Source: DYRB01 sp963845265 (GTDB lineage: Bacteria; Pseudomonadota; Gammaproteobacteria; Chromatiales; Chromatiaceae). From it: DNA of 64,000 nt. Within the stretch, counting starts at the first letter, position 1. Every line of letters begins with the position of its first letter. The stretch spans positions 62,001 to 126,000 of the forward strand of contig CAWJRN010000009.1 of NCBI GenBank assembly GCA_963845265.1, read 5' to 3'. Below are positions 9,243 through 18,233 of this stretch, in pieces. Under the pieces are notes generated by a model. The model worked only from the letters and a program-made list of their open reading frames with translations. It was not told the DNA's origin and did not search any database. The position numbers were made by a program, and so were the translations under genes.

Positions 9243-9880
9243 AAGATACTTTTGGCCCTTGGTTCCGGATGGCCATGCGACGCCTCGTCCGCAGGCAAAA
9301 GGCTAGTATGTTTTGGGTCACCCGCATCGTTCCGACTATACCAAGCTCAGATGGCGATTGGGGGGGTGGTGTAATGGGACGTTCTGGGCAAGCACCGATT
9401 AAGGCGTTGGCCGTGCGGTGGGGACGCCCGGTTATTCTTTTGGTGCTAAATCGTTGAAAAATAGCCCCGTGCGAGTCATGCCACGCATGGGGCGACTTGA
9501 TCGTAGCCAATCATGGATCCGGCCGATTTCTCTTAAGGCGACCATGGCAGTTGCGACTAACCACTCTGACAGGGCGCCAGGCGCAGTCTGCAGCGACGTC
9601 AACTCACGATCAGACCACAGCGAGCGGCCAGCGTACAGATTGCCCGGGACTCGATCCGATGGGTGATTGTACAGACTGACTAACTGCGCAAGTTAAAGTC
9701 GGTCAGTACAAGTACGCAAAGCTTTTTCTTCCGCGAAGACACGATTTGTGGACGCAGTCACACGTAGCCCATCAGCGCAGCATGGATGGAGGGGAGTAGT
9801 ACCTGGCACGGCTGCGCACTCACGCACCGTTCCGCCCCGTGGCCAGCCCGGCAGTTAGTGCAGGCTAAGGCAAAAAGCGG
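9243..9880. other. Intergenic, 638 bp, no gene recognised
   Basis: Short frames on both strands (for example 9418-9666 plus and 9229-9510 minus) have no recognisable domain or ribosome binding site. The G+C content is lower than in the mobAB side. The right end lies just downstream of mobB. It may be old debris or the promoter region of the leftward 9242 gene. No repeat or transposon end was found. Confidence 0.45.
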
Positions 9881-10429
9881 TCAAGCGGTCGCAGCCCAGG
9901 CCTGGCCCTTGTCCAAGCTATCGAGCACGAAGCGCTCGATCTCCTCGACGCGATTCAGATCCAGCAAGGGCAGCGGCCGCGCCAAAGAGAAGGGGGCGTC
10001 GCTCGCGACGGCGACCACGTTGAGGTCGACGGCGTGGATCAGCGGCCGGCCAAGGGCGGGGCGGTACAACTCAATCTTGGGGATGGGTTCGTGTTTGAAC
10101 CCCTCCACGAGGATCAGGTCCAAGACGCGCGTATCCACGCAGGGCAACAACTCCGCCAGCCGTGGCTCCCGGGATGGCCCTGCGCACTCCCGGATATAGG
10201 CGATGCGGTGACTCGATGCGATGAGCACCTGATCGGCACCGGCCTTGCGGAGCTCGTAGCTGTCTTTACCCGGGTGGTCGATGTCGAAGCTGTGATGGGC
10301 ATGCTTAAGCAACGCGATCCTCAGGCCATGCGCCTTCAGGCGCGGGATGAGGCGCCCGAGCAGGGTGGTCTTGCCGGTGCCGCTATAGGCGCAGAAGCCG
10401 AGCAGGGGTACATCGCAGCGAATCGTCAT
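9881..10429 (-). CDS. mobB: Molybdopterin-guanine dinucleotide biosynthesis protein MobB
   Basis: A 182-residue P-loop GTPase. The Walker A motif AYSGTGKTTL is near the N-terminus, followed by LLKHAHHSFDIDHPGKDS and LIASSHRIAYIRE, typical of MobB. It assists MobA in attaching GMP to molybdopterin to make the bis-MGD cofactor. The ATG overlaps the mobA stop codon by 4 bp (ATGA-type), so translation is coupled. The bis-MGD made here would serve the formate dehydrogenase encoded at 25.9-28.8 kb. Confidence 0.93.
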   Translation of the reverse strand: MTIRCDVPLLGFCAYSGTGKTTLLGRLIPRLKAHGLRIALLKHAHHSFDIDHPGKDSYELRKAGADQVLIASSHRIAYIRECAGPSREPRLAELLPCVDTRVLDLILVEGFKHEPIPKIELYRPALGRPLIHAVDLNVVAVASDAPFSLARPLPLLDLNRVEEIERFVLDSLDKGQAWAATA

Positions 10430-11034
10430 AGGTCCACATCCCGAGCGAGCATGTCGGAGTCGGACGGTGAATTGATGTTGGCGAAGCCCTCGGGGCGGTC
10501 GGCAAATTCCGCGAGGGCCACCCGATGTTGGGCATACCAGCGGTCGATCTTGCGCTCCCCGGCGGCCAGGAAGGCATGCAGGCTCGGGGCCAGGGCGACG
10601 GGGATCAGCGCGTAGACCGGTTGCATGCGCTCGCCGTCACTCGCTACGGCAAGCTCCGCCTGGTTTGCGATCAGGGCGGCGGACAGGCGCTCTACCAGGT
10701 CCACGGCGAGGAAGGGGCCATCGCAGGGCACTGTGATGATCCAGGGCGTAGAGACCGCAGCCATGGCACTGGCGAATCCCGCGAGCGGCCCCTGGAACCC
10801 TTCGATTTGGTCGCTGACGACCGGGTGCCCGTAGGCGGCGTAAGCCTCCAGGTTGCGGTTGGCGTTGATGATGAGGGAACTCACCTGTGGACCCAGGGTT
10901 GCCATGACCCACTCCACCAAGGGGCGCCCAGAGAAGGGGACCAACCCCTTGTCCTGCCCCCCCATGCGGCGCGCCATGCCGCCCGCGAGGATGACCCCGG
11001 TAACCGTCTCGCGTCGTGGCGCCTCGATGGCCAT
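10426..11034 (-). CDS. mobA: Molybdenum cofactor guanylyltransferase MobA
   Basis: A 202-residue nucleotidyltransferase. The GTP-binding signature LAGGMARRMGGQDKG is near the N-terminus. PCDGPF, the metal-binding Asp region, and the usual C-terminal segment follow. It transfers GMP from GTP to molybdopterin, giving the MGD form used by DMSO-reductase-family enzymes. First gene of the mobAB pair. The divergent sigma-54 regulator starts 345 bp away. Confidence 0.95.
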   Translation of the reverse strand: MAIEAPRRETVTGVILAGGMARRMGGQDKGLVPFSGRPLVEWVMATLGPQVSSLIINANRNLEAYAAYGHPVVSDQIEGFQGPLAGFASAMAAVSTPWIITVPCDGPFLAVDLVERLSAALIANQAELAVASDGERMQPVYALIPVALAPSLHAFLAAGERKIDRWYAQHRVALAEFADRPEGFANINSPSDSDMLARDVDL

Positions 11035-11379
11035 GCGTGTCTCCGCCTATGTTTCAGGGGAGATGCCTCGTTGTCCCCAGGTCGAGAATTTTAGCAGAAG
11101 CGGTGCCAGGGGAGGGGACGACAGAGGATGGGGGCGGGAAGCCCGTGCGCTCGCCCATTCGGTGGATGCCCTCGGTGTATCCGCGCCACCGCTGGTGGCC
11201 TACCCCTTAAGCGCTCGCATGCTCGGGAGGATGTGGAGTAATTTGACCCACATCCACCGCGCTTGTGAGACATAATGTCGCGTCCCATACCCTGTGGGTG
11301 GTCTGGGCCCCGAGAAAGACAACAAAGCGCGCCTCGGGCACTGCGCCGGGCGTCACCACGAGGCTCTGGAGGTTAAGAG
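11035..11379. promoter_or_regulatory. Divergent region between mobA and the sigma-54 response regulator
   Basis: 345 bp without a gene. It should hold promoters for mobAB (left) and the regulator (right). GAGGTTAAGAG is a plausible ribosome binding region before 11380. No perfect operator palindrome was found. TTTGACCCA near 11241 resembles a half of the operator-like palindromes upstream of the fdh operon, which may be chance. Confidence 0.35.
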
Positions 11380-12786
11380 ATGGGTTCCGACCCGCTATCG
11401 GCTGTGCATGCGCCCGGCCTTCCCGCGTCCAATGAGGGGCCCGGCCCGGGGCTCGGCCCGGCGGTCCTGATCCTGGACCACGAGCCTGGCATGCGCTCTT
11501 TTCTCCAACGGGGACTCGCACACCACTTTGCCCTGGTCGAGGTCGCCGCCGATGCAGCCGAGGCACAGGAGCTGCTGCGACGCTGCCACTTTGACTTACT
11601 GATCGCCGATATCCGCCTGCCTGACCGGTCCGGGCTGACCTGGGTGCAGGAGTTGCGCGATCAGGGCAGCAACATCGACGTCATCTTTACCTCTGCCGAC
11701 GCGGACTTGGACACGGCCATTGGCGCGCTGAGGGCCGGCGCGTGCGACTTCATCCTGAAGCCCTTCCGCATCGAGCAGTTCTTCGCCGCGGTCGAACGCA
11801 CCGCCGAGCGGCTCAAGTTGAGACGCGAGAATTACGTGCTGCATCGGGAGACGAAACACCACCCTGGTCTCGAAGGCATTATCGGCAACTGCGAGCGAAT
11901 GAAGGACGTCTGTACCCTGATCCACCGGATCGCGCCGATGCGGTCAACCATGTTGATCCACGGTGAGTCCGGCACGGGGAAGGAGCTCGCCGCCCGAGCC
12001 ATCCACGATCACAGCGGTCGTCCGGGCAGCTTCGTTGCGATCAACTGCGGGGCCATGTCTCCGGACCTGTTGGAGAGCGAGCTGTTCGGCCACGTCAAGG
12101 GGGCTTTCACCGGTGCCCACCAGGCAAGGGAGGGGCTGTTCAGCTTCGCCCACGGTGGCAGCCTGTTCCTGGACGAGATCGGCGAGATGCCTTTGGCCAT
12201 GCAGGCCAAGCTGCTTCGGGTGCTGGACGGCATGACGATTCGACCCGTGGGCGGTAATCAGGAGGTCCCGGTCGATGTGCGCATCATTGCTGCCACCAAC
12301 CGGGATCTGGCCGCGGAGGTGGATACGGGGCGCTTCCGCGAGGACCTCTACTACCGGCTTGACGTAGTCTCGGTGCGCCTGCCGCCCCTACGCGAGCGCC
12401 GGGACGACATCCCGGCCTTGACCCGCTTCTTTCTCGACCGCCTGTGCGGCGAGCTCGGCATGCCCCAACCGAAGCTCGATGCCTGGGACCTCGACCGGCT
12501 GTGCAGCTACGACTGGCCCGGCAATGTGCGCGAGCTGCGCAACGTGATCGAGCGCTGCCTGCTGCTCGGCCGACGACTCGGCCAGTGCGTCACGACTGGA
12601 GGCACTCCGGCGGAGGGACGGGTCGATACGGAGCCGGACCTGTCCCTGGATGCCGTAGAGCGGGGCCATATCCTGACGGTGTTGGAGGCCGCCGAGGGGA
12701 ACAAGTCCGAGGCCGCACGGCGGCTGGGCATCTCCCGCAAGACACTGGAGCGCAAGGTCCAGGCCTGGGGGCGATCAGCGGGATAG
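11380..12786 (+). CDS. Sigma-54-dependent response regulator (NtrC family)
   Basis: A 468-residue activator with three domains. The receiver domain (about 28-140) has phospho-acceptor Asp77 in LLIADIRLPD and Lys in FILKPFR. The AAA+ domain has Walker A GESGTGKE at 195-202, the sigma-54 contact loop GAFTGA at 241-246 and Walker B SLFLDE at 261-266. A Fis-type helix-turn-helix ends the protein (KSEAARRLGISRKTLERK). No cognate kinase gene is adjacent. It lies next to mobAB, and a strong sigma-54 promoter lies before the fdh operon at 21938. I infer that it may activate that operon; an unlinked target is equally possible. Confidence 0.92.
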   Translation: MGSDPLSAVHAPGLPASNEGPGPGLGPAVLILDHEPGMRSFLQRGLAHHFALVEVAADAAEAQELLRRCHFDLLIADIRLPDRSGLTWVQELRDQGSNIDVIFTSADADLDTAIGALRAGACDFILKPFRIEQFFAAVERTAERLKLRRENYVLHRETKHHPGLEGIIGNCERMKDVCTLIHRIAPMRSTMLIHGESGTGKELAARAIHDHSGRPGSFVAINCGAMSPDLLESELFGHVKGAFTGAHQAREGLFSFAHGGSLFLDEIGEMPLAMQAKLLRVLDGMTIRPVGGNQEVPVDVRIIAATNRDLAAEVDTGRFREDLYYRLDVVSVRLPPLRERRDDIPALTRFFLDRLCGELGMPQPKLDAWDLDRLCSYDWPGNVRELRNVIERCLLLGRRLGQCVTTGGTPAEGRVDTEPDLSLDAVERGHILTVLEAAEGNKSEAARRLGISRKTLERKVQAWGRSAG

Positions 12787-13185
12787 TTCCGGTGAGGACG
12801 ACACGATCAAAGCACGACCGTACGTTATCGATATCGTCGCGGTGACACTCGACGAAGGGGTTGATCTAGCTGCTCCCGAGCCCGCAATGCCTACCGGCAA
12901 CGATAGCCGATCAGCCCTTTCTGGTTGCGGCTCCGCCGGGTTAGTCCCTTACCCCGGAAATATTGAACAATCTGTCCAAGATATTTCTGGATCATTGTCG
13001 TTGTCGCGCCAGTGACAACGAGCTCAGATCGTAACCAGATATTAACCGGGAGAGTAGTTACCTTCTACAAAAGGATACAGCACGTGTGCGACATCTTGAG
13101 GCACAACGGGCACAGGTTCGTCTTGGGTAAGGCAGAGAGACGCGGCCCGCAGGACCGCGTCATTCCGACGAGTTGGGCTGCAACG
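12787..13185. other. Intergenic between convergent genes
   Basis: 399 bp between the 3' ends of the regulator and the DsrC-like gene. It has no recognisable coding sequence apart from antisense frames over the DsrC-like gene. One stem-loop near its right end is listed separately. Confidence 0.5.
13139..13161 (-). terminator. Candidate terminator of the DsrC-like gene
   Basis: A perfect 7-bp stem (GACGCGG at 13139-13145, CCGCGTC at 13155-13161) with a 9-nt loop, 24 bp past the stop codon of the leftward DsrC-like gene. On the minus strand it is followed by the pyrimidine-rich TCTCTGCCTT rather than a full T tract, so it may be a weak terminator. Confidence 0.45.
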
Positions 13186-13515
13186 TTAGCACCCGAAGCA
13201 GAAGTAATCAGGCACTCCCGCGATCCGAGATGCCTGCTTTATGCCACCTTCCGGGAAGAGCTGCTTCATCGCGTGAACGCAGCTGTACTTGAGGGGGCGG
13301 AGGGCCTCGTCGACCTCCTGGCACAGAACGTGATAGGACGTCGGGACCTCGTTTTCTTCGTAAAACGCTCTGATGGCTTTGAGCACCACCCAGTGGGTAT
13401 CGGTCAGGTCAATACCCTCGGCTTTCGCCAGCGCGTTGGCAACGTCAGGACTCCAACGTTCGGGATCGGATAGAAATCCTCGCTCGGTAACCTCTTCTGT
13501 ATCAAGGGTGTACAT
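13186..13515 (-). CDS. DsrC/TusE-family sulfur-carrier-like protein with unusual Cys-x-x-Cys end
   Basis: A 109-residue member of the DsrC/TusE/DsvC family: GFLSDPERWSPDVANALA, then THWVVLKAIRAFYEE and QLFPEGGIKQASRIAG. Ordinary DsrC ends with a mobile arm holding Cys in KQACRxAG and a penultimate Cys. TusE keeps only the latter. Here the first position is Ser (KQASRIAG). The arm is about one residue longer and ends FCFGC, giving a terminal CxxC, and two extra Cys lie at VLCQEV and YSCVHA. It is therefore a divergent paralogue, perhaps with a redox or regulatory role rather than a normal trisulfide carrier. A good ribosome binding site (GAGGAA) precedes the ATG. Monocistronic. The DsrK-like protein at 31364 is a conceivable partner (inference). 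Confidence 0.82.
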   Translation of the reverse strand: MYTLDTEEVTERGFLSDPERWSPDVANALAKAEGIDLTDTHWVVLKAIRAFYEENEVPTSYHVLCQEVDEALRPLKYSCVHAMKQLFPEGGIKQASRIAGVPDYFCFGC

Positions 13516-14072
13516 CGTTACAATTCCTCGTTAATGGCGGCGTCCTCGGGAACCCTCCACGCTCAACTGTCCTCAAGCCCCACGGTGGGGATACGCTATG
13601 TCGCGATGCCGGAGACCTCCCGATCATCCATCCGCGGTTTGTGCCACTTTCGGTCGGCGCCGCACCTACAGCACCGGAACACCTGTGTTGCCCCGCACCC
13701 TCTACGGCTCCTTACGCCCCAGCCGACCTTAGCATTTATCATAGACCATCCCAGGGGTATGGTTTGCGGAGCATCGCGTATCAAGCGGCCGCTCATGACC
13801 GGCGGGTGAGTGCCCGCTTTTGGCCGCCTGCGACCATCGGAAAGCCGAGGGCGAGCGAGGTTTGTGAAGCCTCTCGGGGATGATCGGAGGCGATGGAGCA
13901 GAGCGGGCAAGTTGGCGCGACCCAATTTCCGCGGGCTACACCGTGCCGATGCCGGAGATCTATGCCAAGATCCAGTTTCCCGTGAGGTATGCGTGAACCG
14001 CTTGGCCCAATCCGTGAGCCTCTGGCCAAGACGCCAACGCGGTGCCATCCGAGTCGAACGGAGGTGCGAACG
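13516..14072. other. Intergenic, 557 bp, probably decayed
   Basis: No frame here has a recognisable domain. The 222-codon minus-strand frame at 13596-14264 is discounted because it runs through the parD remnant. The region adjoins the toxin-antitoxin/IS scar and may hold further decayed sequence. The promoter for the DsrC-like gene should lie at its left end. Confidence 0.4.
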
Positions 14073-14318
14073 ATGACTGAAATGCACTTGTCCTTGCCCG
14101 ATGCGATGCGGCACTGGGTCGACGCGCAGGTTGCAAGCGGCCGCTAGACCGACCCGAGCGACTACCCCAAGGAACTGATTCGGCGTGATCGAGAGCTTCA
14201 GGAGCAGCGGGAGGCACTGGGCCGCGCCCTCGATGAAGGAGAAGCCAGCGGCATCTCCGAGCATTCACTCGCCCAGCTGTGGATCGACGCAAAGGCTCGC
14301 CACGGCGTCAATGGTTAA
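14073..14318 (+). pseudogene. ParD-like antitoxin, inactivated by an internal stop
   Basis: Reading from the ATG at 14073 (ribosome binding site GGAGGTGCG just upstream) gives a ParD/CC2985-type antitoxin. The N-terminal MTEMHLSLPDAMRHWVDAQV is followed by SGR, then an in-frame TAG at 14145-14147 (codon 25), and then DPSDYPKELIRRD and a normal C-terminus to TAA at 14316. A single-base change in the Tyr codon expected at this spot (TAC/TAT to TAG) would explain the break. The C-terminal part would otherwise bind ParE. The stop overlaps the parE start, the usual coupled layout. Confidence 0.75.
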
Positions 14319-14438
14319 GCTGTCGAAGGCCGCGGCCCGGGACATCGAGGAAGTCCTCGACCAGTCGATTATCGATTTCGGAGTGGCCCAGACGGAACGG
14401 TACCTCGAATCGCTCGACAGCTGCCTCGATCTGCTGAG
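14311..14438 (+). pseudogene. ParE-like toxin, 3' end cut off by an insertion sequence
   Basis: Starts with ATG at 14311, overlapping the parD stop. It begins MVKLSKAAARDIEEVLDQSI, a typical ParE/RelE-superfamily start. After about 43 residues (SCLDLLS) the family sequence stops at the left end of an ISAs1-family element at 14439. The frame runs on into IS DNA until 14490. Roughly half of a normal 95-100-residue toxin is missing, so it should be inactive, consistent with survival of a dead parD. Confidence 0.75.
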
Positions 14439-15650
14439 CAGGGCGAGCACGTATAAAATGGTCCAAGGACAACTGGTTGCGGCACGATAGCGAGAAACTG
14501 TCTCAGGAGTTTCTCATGTCGACCAGCTTCATCGAATGTTTTTCGCAGCTTCGGGATCCTAGGGTTGAGCGCAATAAGCTATATCCGTTGATGGAAATCC
14601 TGCTACTGGCAGTCTGTGCGGTGCTCAGCGGAGCCGAAGGCTGGGAGGCGATGGAAGAGTTCGGCAAGGCGAAACTGGATTGGCTGCGCAAGTTTGCGCC
14701 GTTCGCCAATGGGGTGCCCCCGCACGATCGCATTGCCGCGGTGATCTCGCGGCTGAACCCGAAGATGTTTCAGGCGTGTTTTTGTAGTTGGACGCGCACG
14801 GTGGCGGAAGTCACCGACGGCGAGGTCGTCGCGGTCGACGGCAAGACGGCGCGCGGCTCGCGTGATCGGGGTCGCGGCAAGCATGCACTGCACATGGTCA
14901 GCGCCTGGGGCAGCAGCAACCGTCTGGTGCTGGGGCAAGAAGCCACCGAGGAGAAATCCAACGAGATCACGGCCATTCCCAAGCTTCTGGAACTGCTGGA
15001 GCTCAAAGGTTGCATCGTGACCATCGATGCGATGGGCTGTCAGACCAAGATCGCCGCGCAGATCGTCGATCAGGGCGGCAACTACGTCCTCGGGCTCAAG
15101 GGTAATCAGAGTGCGCTGCACGAGGAGGTCAAGGAGTTCTTCACCACCGCGACCGCGGGGGGCTTCGCCGGGGTCGACTATGACTACACCGAGGAGACCG
15201 ACAAGGACCACGGGCGCCTGGAAGTGCGCCGCTACTGGATTACCGAGGAGTTGGGCACCTTATCCGACACCGAGCGTTGGCCGGGACTGCGCAGCATCGG
15301 CCTGGTCGAGCGCGAATGCTGGATCGAGGATCGCCACACCGTGGAGCGGCGCTTGTTCATCAACTCCATCCCCGCCGATGCCAAGCGCTTCGCCCAGGCG
15401 GTGCGCGGCCACTGGGGCGTGGAGAACCGCTTGCACTGGCGTCTGGATGTCGTCCTCGGTGAAGACGCCAGCCGCATCCGCAAAGGCGACGCGCCGGCGA
15501 TTTTGACCTCGATTCGCCATCCGTGCATGAATCTGTTCGAGCAAGAGCCCTCCAAGCTGCGCTTGGTGCAGAAGCGCCGCAAGGCCGCTTGGGATGATGA
15601 CTGACGCGCTAAGGTCGTCTTCGGCTGATGATTTATACGCGCTCGCCCTG
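14439..15650 (+). mobile_element. ISAs1-family insertion sequence, 1.2 kb
   Basis: The ends are imperfect inverted repeats of about 20 bp. The left end is CAGGGCGAGCACGTATAAAA (14439-14458). The reverse complement of the right end (15650 leftwards) is CAGGGCGAGCGCGTATAAAT. The element contains one full transposase gene. The 8-10 bp outside the two ends do not match (CTGCTGAG and CCTCTCCG), so there is no target-site duplication. Left and right flanks belong to different broken genes (parE and a PAS-GGDEF gene), so a deletion or recombination between IS copies probably formed this junction. A decayed copy of the right end is at 51954-52013. Confidence 0.85.
14516..15604 (+). CDS. ISAs1-family transposase
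   Basis: A 362-residue DDE transposase. Start at 14516 (MSTSFIECFSQLRDPR), with the ribosome binding site CAGGAG 8 bp upstream. A longer frame from 14477 is not needed. It shows the family features: an N-terminal DDE_Tnp_1-associated region, VVAVDGKTARGSRD with a catalytic Asp, IDAMGCQTKIA with the second Asp, and the C-terminal HWGVENRLHWRLDV region. The frame is intact, so the element may still move. Confidence 0.93.
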   Translation: MSTSFIECFSQLRDPRVERNKLYPLMEILLLAVCAVLSGAEGWEAMEEFGKAKLDWLRKFAPFANGVPPHDRIAAVISRLNPKMFQACFCSWTRTVAEVTDGEVVAVDGKTARGSRDRGRGKHALHMVSAWGSSNRLVLGQEATEEKSNEITAIPKLLELLELKGCIVTIDAMGCQTKIAAQIVDQGGNYVLGLKGNQSALHEEVKEFFTTATAGGFAGVDYDYTEETDKDHGRLEVRRYWITEELGTLSDTERWPGLRSIGLVERECWIEDRHTVERRLFINSIPADAKRFAQAVRGHWGVENRLHWRLDVVLGEDASRIRKGDAPAILTSIRHPCMNLFEQEPSKLRLVQKRRKAAWDDD

Positions 15651-17320
15651 CCTCTCCGGCTATCGCTTTGACGAGCTTCAAGGCAAGAACCCCCGCCTCC
15701 TGAAATCCGGCACGCAGGATCTGGCCGTCTACCAGGAGCTTTGGGAGACCATCGCCGCGGGCAACGTCTGGCGCGGCGAGCTGGTCAACAATCGCAAGAA
15801 CGGGACCTTCTACCATGAGGAGAAGACCATAACGCCGGTGCGCGACGCCTACGGCGCGATCACGCATTTTATTGCCGTCAGCACCGACATCAGCGAACGC
15901 AAGTGGACCGAGGATGCACTGGAGTCCTTAGTCGAAAGCATGGTCGGGGTGACCGGCATGGCCTACCTCCACCAGGTAACGCGATCCCTGTGCGAGTGGT
16001 TCCAAACCGACGGCGCCTGCATCGGCGAGATGATCGATCATGAGCGCATCCGCGCTGTTGCGATGGTGGTCGATGGCCAGCTATGCGACGGCTACGAGTA
16101 CCTGCTATGCGGGACACCCTGCGCCAGTGTTCTGTCACAGGGGCCCGTGCTGTACGAGCAGCAGGCCGCGGCACTCTTTCCCGATGACCAACAGCTCGCC
16201 AAGCTGGGTATTCAGGGCTACGCCGGTGTGCCCTTGGAAGACTTGGGGGGGCCAAGCCAGAGGCATCTTGTGGATCATCTCGCGGGCGCCCATGCGGCTA
16301 CCTGGCAACTGGAAGGGCGTGCTGCAGATCAGCGCCGCCAAAGCAGCGGCGGAGATCGCTCGCCTGCATGCCGAGGAAGCGCTGCGCAGCAAGTCCGCCT
16401 ACCTTGACGGCATCCTGATGTCCTCGTTCAACATGGCGGTGGTCGCCACCGATGTCGATTACCGCGTGCGGATTTACAGCCCCGCCGCGGAGCGGATCAT
16501 GGGGCTGCGCGGCGATGAGGTCATGGGGCTGACCATCAGGGACATCCACGAGCGCGAGCACGTCGACCCCGAGCGCTTCACGCGCGGCATGGAAATTGCC
16601 GACCGTGAAGGCCAGCACCGCTATACCGTCGAAAAGACGATCGGGGGTCAGCCCCATTTTGTTGAGAGCCGGATGTCGAAGATCTACCACAGTGACGGCA
16701 CGGCGATCGGCCATGTGCTGACGGCCGAAGATGTGACCCGGCGTCGAAGAGATGCAGAGCTTCTTGAACGCCAGGCGAATTTCGACAGTCTGACGGAACT
16801 GCCGAACCGGCGGCTGCTGATGGAGCGCCTCAATCAGGCGATCGCCCATTGCCGTCGTCATCAACGGCTAGGCGCCGTGCTCTTCCTCGATCTGGATCAC
16901 TTCAAGGACTTCAACGATTCCCTTGCCCATCTCCTTGGCGACAAGCTCTTGCAGGATTTGGCCGAACGCCTGGGGCGGCAATCGCGCCAAGAAGACGTCG
17001 TGGCGCGGCTCGGCGGCGATGAGTTTGTGGTGTTGCTGCCGGACATTGGCGGGTCCGAAACGGAAGCGAATCTGAGTACCCAGCTGAGCGTGCAGAAGAT
17101 CCTTGATCTGGTCAGTACCCCCTGCCATGTCGAGGGGCACCGCATACACTTTACCACCAGCGTCGGCATTGCACCTTTTCCGACCCACGGCGCGGACGCG
17201 CACTCCATCATCAAGAGCGCGGACACCGCCATGTACCAGGCCAAAGCCAAGGGTCGCAATACCTCACGCTTCTTTTCGGTTGAGATGCAGGAGACGCGCC
17301 ACCGCCTGCGCCCGTTGTGA
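15651..17320 (+). pseudogene. PAS-GAF-PAS-GGDEF diguanylate cyclase, 5'-truncated and frameshifted
   Basis: The gene lacks its 5' end, which is replaced by the IS right end at 15650. The sequence resumes inside a PAS domain (SGYRFDELQGKNPRLLKSG). A GAF domain follows, then a second PAS (NMAVVATDVDYRVRIYS), then a GGDEF domain with intact RLGGDEFVVLLP. A run of seven G at 16245-16251 shifts the frame; with six G the reading LEDLGGQARGILW continues smoothly. It stops after FFSVEMQETRHRL, where related proteins usually enter an EAL domain, so the 3' end may be lost too. The GGDEF part alone could make c-di-GMP if translated from an internal start, but there is no clear one. Confidence 0.75.
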
Positions 17321-17544
17321 TCGTGCCCCCGGCAGTGCCAAGGCACGCGACAGCGCCCTCCCAAGCAGCGGCTTCCTCCGCGCCGGCCCCCGTTGGATCG
17401 CACTGTTCCCTTGCAGAGCATCTTCCTGCGATGCTAAGTTCCCCTTGGCCCCTGGCCCTGTGCGGTTGGATTTCCTATCCCCTATCAACCGCCGCTCGGT
17501 AGGGTTGCCTATACATTGCCTTTTATGCTAGATACGAGATAAAT
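17321..17544. other. Intergenic upstream of hemerythrin
   Basis: 224 bp with no EAL-domain sequence in any frame. It should contain the hemerythrin promoter. Confidence 0.4.
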
Positions 17545-17952
17545 ATGGCGCTTTTTCAGTGGGATGACTCCCTGGCGACCGGAATCGAGTCTATCGATCT
17601 CCAGCACAAGGAACTCTTCCGTATCGTCAGCAACCTTCATAACGGAATCGAGGAGGGGCACGAGGACTTCCCCCTAATTGACGTCCTGGAGGGCCTTAAC
17701 AATTACGTCCGCTACCATTTCAGGCATGAGGAAAACATTCTCGATGAGTGCGGATACGACGATCTGGACAACCACAGAGCGCAACACGAGGAGTTCGCAG
17801 AGCGGATCGCGCATTTCGATCTCAGCCAGGCGGATGACAAGGGCCAGATCCGGCGCGAGATTCAGACCTTTTTGCAGGACTGGCTCGTGAGCCACATCCA
17901 GTCCGAAGACATGTGCTACGTTCCTTGCCTCAAGGCCAAGAACGCCAAATAG
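17545..17952 (+). CDS. Bacteriohemerythrin
   Basis: A 135-residue protein with the complete hemerythrin ligand set: His in LQHKELF, HxxxE in HFRHEENIL, HxxxH in HRAQHEEF and HxxxxD in HIQSED. The start MALFQWDDSLATGI is the standard family N-terminus. It binds O2 at a di-iron site and probably serves O2 storage, delivery or scavenging in the cytoplasm. More canonical than the copy at 27-425. Confidence 0.95.
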   Translation: MALFQWDDSLATGIESIDLQHKELFRIVSNLHNGIEEGHEDFPLIDVLEGLNNYVRYHFRHEENILDECGYDDLDNHRAQHEEFAERIAHFDLSQADDKGQIRREIQTFLQDWLVSHIQSEDMCYVPCLKAKNAK

Positions 17953-18233
17953 CCATAACGCCCGGACACCCAACCACCCCAAGCCCCGGCGCTAGGCGGT
18001 CGCTCACCTCCAACGCGTTCACCAGGCTGTCCAGCGTCATTTCCGGCTCCGACAGCAGGCCCTTGTACGTTAAGATTCGGCTCCTCATCCACCGGTGTCG
18101 TCCTGGTAGCGCGCTGGGAAATCACTGCGTTGGCGTGCCAGCGCACTCCCCAACGACCTGCCGTGACCGGCGCATCACAAGGACGGGATGCGGAATCCAC
18201 GGCCGCTCCTCGATCAGACAACCTCACCGGAAC
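17953..18233. other. Intergenic, possible short coding remnant
   Basis: 281 bp. On the minus strand a short frame reads MRSRILTYKGLLSEPEMTLD and may be debris of a small protein, but I cannot identify it. No terminator or repeat is clear. Confidence 0.3.

Noticed and set aside
13596..14264. 222-codon minus-strand frame
   Set aside because: Runs antisense to the parD remnant and across non-conserved DNA; no recognisable domain.
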